Assembly (NCBI RefSeq): GCF_037975245.1
Contig: NC_092582.1
Location: 18,006,577 to 18,070,576, forward strand
Direction of reading: 5' to 3'
Source: Apostichopus japonicus
Taxonomy: Eukaryota > Echinodermata > Holothuroidea > Aspidochirotida > Stichopodidae
Length of the DNA stretch: 64,000 nt
The notes under the pieces were generated by a model that was not told the origin of the DNA, made no database searches, and worked only from the letters and a program-made list of their open reading frames with translations. A program made the position numbers and the translations under genes. Below, in pieces: positions 62,601-64,000 of this stretch (position 1 is the stretch's first letter; each line of letters opens with the position of its first letter).

Positions 62601-62862
62601 AGAAAAGTAACAGGTTCTCCTCTTTAAGGTCAAATTACAGGAATATTCCAGGATTGGTTTTTTTAAATTTCAAGCAGACTAGCCACTCCTACAATTCTCT
62701 GTAGTTAGACATCAATGCATGGGAACACATCTCAATATACATATATTTATGCCTTAACAGATATACTATCCAATTACCACTTACCTGGGATTTCTTCCAC
62801 GTTGCCAAATCTGCTACATTTTTAATTTGTTTCGTTGGTTCTTGAAACACCAAATCAGACAT
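56626..62862 (-). CDS. PTPA: PTPA, serine/threonine-protein phosphatase 2A activator
   Basis: Eight coding exons join in frame on -: 62862-62785, 62213-62127, 61187-61062, 60323-60106, 59192-59068, 58460-58360, 57490-57383 and 56694-56626, giving 303 residues. Every intron has GT and AG ends. Diagnostic stretches are [13 protein letters not shown] (65-77), [13 protein letters not shown] (127-139), [20 protein letters not shown] (191-210), [17 protein letters not shown] (248-264) and [11 protein letters not shown] (285-295). PTPA is a cyclophilin-type-named peptidyl-prolyl isomerase that binds the PP2A A-C dimer with ATP and helps load metal into, and so activate, the catalytic subunit. Human isoforms run about 320-360 residues, so this one is slightly short but complete. 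Introns of 571-939 bases carry a SINE and tandem repeats. It converges on the IER gene. Confidence 0.96.
56750..57180. repeat. PTPA last-intron repeats
   Basis: A G-rich run (56763-56790) lies close to the acceptor-distal side. From 56910 there is a degenerate tandem array with period about 81 made of two half-units, marked by GGCTTCTAACATTACATGAT at 56915 and 56996, extending diverged to about 57175. Confidence 0.6.
57383..57490 (-). CDS. PTPA: PTPA coding exon 7
   Basis: 108 bases, residues 246-281, [20 protein letters not shown] and [16 protein letters not shown]. Acceptor TTGTAG, donor GTAAGA. Reading past the donor gives non-PTPA sequence, confirming the splice. Confidence 0.95.
58360..58460 (-). 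CDS. PTPA: PTPA coding exon 6
   Basis: 101 bases finishing Gly212, then residues 213-245 [10 protein letters not shown]...[16 protein letters not shown]. Acceptor CTACAG, donor GTAACG. Confidence 0.93.
59068..59192 (-). CDS. PTPA: PTPA coding exon 5
   Basis: 125 bases finishing Arg170, then residues 171-211 including [20 protein letters not shown], the most conserved PTPA block. Acceptor TCATAG, donor GTAAGA. Confidence 0.95.
59305..59795. repeat. Tandem repeat of 158-171 bp, three copies, in a PTPA intron
   Basis: Copies start CTAGTCCCAT at 59305, 59476 and 59634; each contains CTATAGCC/TATAGCCAT, GGCTACAGTAGG and ATTAAGAGAACTACGGTT. Non-coding, in the intron between coding exons 4 and 5. 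Confidence 0.9.
60106..60323 (-). CDS. PTPA: PTPA coding exon 4
   Basis: 218 bases, residues 98-169 plus two bases of codon 170 (Arg). Carries the [12 protein letters not shown] core and [13 protein letters not shown] helix. Acceptor TTTAAAG, donor GTAGTT (weaker than the others). Confidence 0.94.
61062..61187 (-). CDS. PTPA: PTPA coding exon 3
   Basis: 126 bases, residues 56-97, containing [20 protein letters not shown] and [10 protein letters not shown]. Acceptor TTTCAG, donor GTGAGT. Phase 0 at both ends. Confidence 0.94.
61775..62105 (+). mobile_element. tRNA-derived SINE with LINE-type tail in PTPA intron
   Basis: Antisense to the host gene. A-box-like GTGGCCAATTGGCTAAGGCG (about 61787), B box GGTTCGATTCC at 61832-61842. 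The body has TGTCCTTGGGCAAG and the 3' end has GTAAAGCGCTTTGAGACC followed by AAAGCACTATATAAA. That pair of motifs resembles the tail shared by many SINEs with L2-clade LINEs, which mobilise them. It ends in (ATT)n at about 62085-62105, just short of coding exon 2. Confidence 0.88.
62127..62213 (-). CDS. PTPA: PTPA coding exon 2
   Basis: 87 bases, residues 27-55, [20 protein letters not shown] then LTDECNVSE. Phase 0 at both ends; acceptor TTGCAAG, donor GTGATT. Confidence 0.92.
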
Positions 62863-62870
62863 TGTAAAAT
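62785..62870 (-). CDS. PTPA: PTPA exon with start codon
   Basis: Coding from 62862 ([15 protein letters not shown]...WKKSQ, residues 1-26), GTAAGT donor after 62785. A TTCCTGCTGCAG acceptor just upstream of 62870 suggests the exon begins with eight non-coding bases and that a separate 5' UTR exon lies upstream. Confidence 0.9.
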
Positions 62871-64000
62871 CTGCAGCAGGAACAGAGAATTTATTTGTTC
62901 TTTTATCAATTTACATCACATGATTGTTTGCAAGAAACAAGATTTGCCAAACTGCTTACATATGATAAGTGAATACTCATGTAGTATTTAATCACATTCG
63001 ATATGTGTTCAAACATGTTTCAATAAATCTAAACCAGAACATTTTTTGGCATTTAAAGATGAACTAGTGTAATATGCATAGTACGTTGTGAAAGTTGTAA
63101 TCCATAAGCCCTTGCGGGCTTCTCCCACATTCGTGGTCACTTACTCGTCGTAAAATTAACTCCTGATTATTATTATTAATAGCCCTTGGTCATAGTGTCT
63201 ATTATTATTAGCCCTGTAGAATGTACTGGTACAGACTGTTGACATGTGTTCTCACAAAGTGGAACTGACTGCTTTAATTTTTATATTCACATGTGGACAT
63301 GGAACCGTGAACAATTTTATATGCAGCGGCCTCTTCCACACACTTCTTGGCCCTACTAGCGTTAGTAACTGTAGTTGTATATTTGTACACGCTCATACAT
63401 TCAGTGCACATGTAATTCAAGGAAATGCTCACAGACCTTTGTCCCATGGTGGTAACAGCCCACATTTGTAACAATAGGACTGGCTTACATGCATGTGAAT
63501 ATGACTTTGTCAGTGATGAGCTGAGGAAACTTAATGTAAAAATGTGATTTTTAGACTAATTGTGAACCATCTTTTGTCAAAATTTCCATAATCACGGGCA
63601 GTCTTTTGTGGCAGCTAAGTGAGCAGGAGGCTTGCTTGTAAACTTTAAAGAAAATAATGTTGAAGGTTTTAACACCCCATCCTAATTGGTTACTGTTTTG
63701 TAGTAATAATAAGAAGAAAAAAGCAACTTGCTGCTTATTGAAAACTATTGTCTAATATTATAGGATTATCAATCCAGTAACTTACAACACATAGAATATG
63801 TCTGAACATTTGTACAGTGTATTTTGATGTCAAACTTTGGCCCCAGACTGTACTAAAAGTTATTTCTTAATGTGGGGAACTAAGATGGAAGCACTGGATA
63901 TGTGCTGAACATACAAAGTGTCAGCTACATTTTCGTGGAAATAGGCATATCATATTATAAGAACATCATGTAGGCTAGTCAGTGCATCAAGTCCTATGGG
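62871..64000. other. Upstream of PTPA start exon, no further exon recognised
   Basis: Expected to be the first PTPA intron and perhaps the promoter, but no 5' UTR exon could be located. An (ATT)n patch lies near 63166-63212 and a short AGCCC/GGGCT hairpin near 63107-63120. Confidence 0.4.

Overview
This is a gene-poor, AT-rich stretch of animal nuclear DNA. It has spliced genes with GT-AG introns, long non-coding gaps, many microsatellites and minisatellites, tRNA-derived SINEs, hAT-type MITEs and a decayed Penelope-like retroelement. Nothing prokaryotic or viral was seen. The three recognisable proteins look like deep-branching animal orthologues. A marine invertebrate deuterostome (echinoderm or hemichordate) would fit, but the species is a guess and cannot be settled from the sequence alone.

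Three genes are firm. (1) The last three coding exons of SPOUT1 (CENP-32, C9orf114 family; SPOUT-fold RNA methyltransferase) lie on + at 1-52, 3358-3505 and 4006-4080; the rest of the gene lies off the left edge. (2) A single-exon immediate-early-response gene of the IER2/IER5/IER5L family lies on + at 32037-32816. It has a CpG-rich upstream region with a full CRE, two NF-Y boxes, an ETS core and a MEF2-type site, and a long AU-motif-bearing downstream region. (3) A complete eight-coding-exon PTPA gene (PP2A phosphatase activator, PPP2R4) lies on - from 62862 down to 56626 and encodes 303 residues. IER and PTPA point towards each other. From memory, human 9q34.11 has the same three families close together, with IER5L and PTPA adjacent and convergent, so the window appears to preserve an ancient linkage block. 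A small CpG-rich 83-codon ORF on - (30173-30424) is a possible fourth gene of unknown product.

Layout: 1-4080, SPOUT1 3' end. 4081-30170, non-coding, with a 21-bp minisatellite (6.3-6.9 kb), a hAT MITE with intact 8-bp target duplications (8.5-9.0 kb), diverged duplications (10.6/12.1 kb; 12.7-13.3 kb), G-rich repeats (14.7-15.5 kb), a 26-27-bp minisatellite (16.6-17.2 kb), a 178-bp MITE (21.8 kb), a 433-bp tandem duplication (22.2-23.1 kb) and a Penelope-like element remnant (26.0-27.4 kb) carrying a GIY-YIG endonuclease region and a candidate hammerhead ribozyme. 30173-34800, the possible small gene and the IER gene. 34800-56000, non-coding with a second hAT MITE (36.97-37.31 kb), two copies of one SINE family (40.4 and 50.9 kb), a nested G-rich MITE cluster (44.8-46.1 kb) and two further SINEs (52.2 and 52.8 kb). 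56000-64000, PTPA with a 53-bp tandem repeat beyond its stop codon and repeats in its introns.

The most rewarding observations are the conserved IER5L-PTPA-SPOUT1 neighbourhood and the hammerhead-like motif at the 3' end of the Penelope-like copy.
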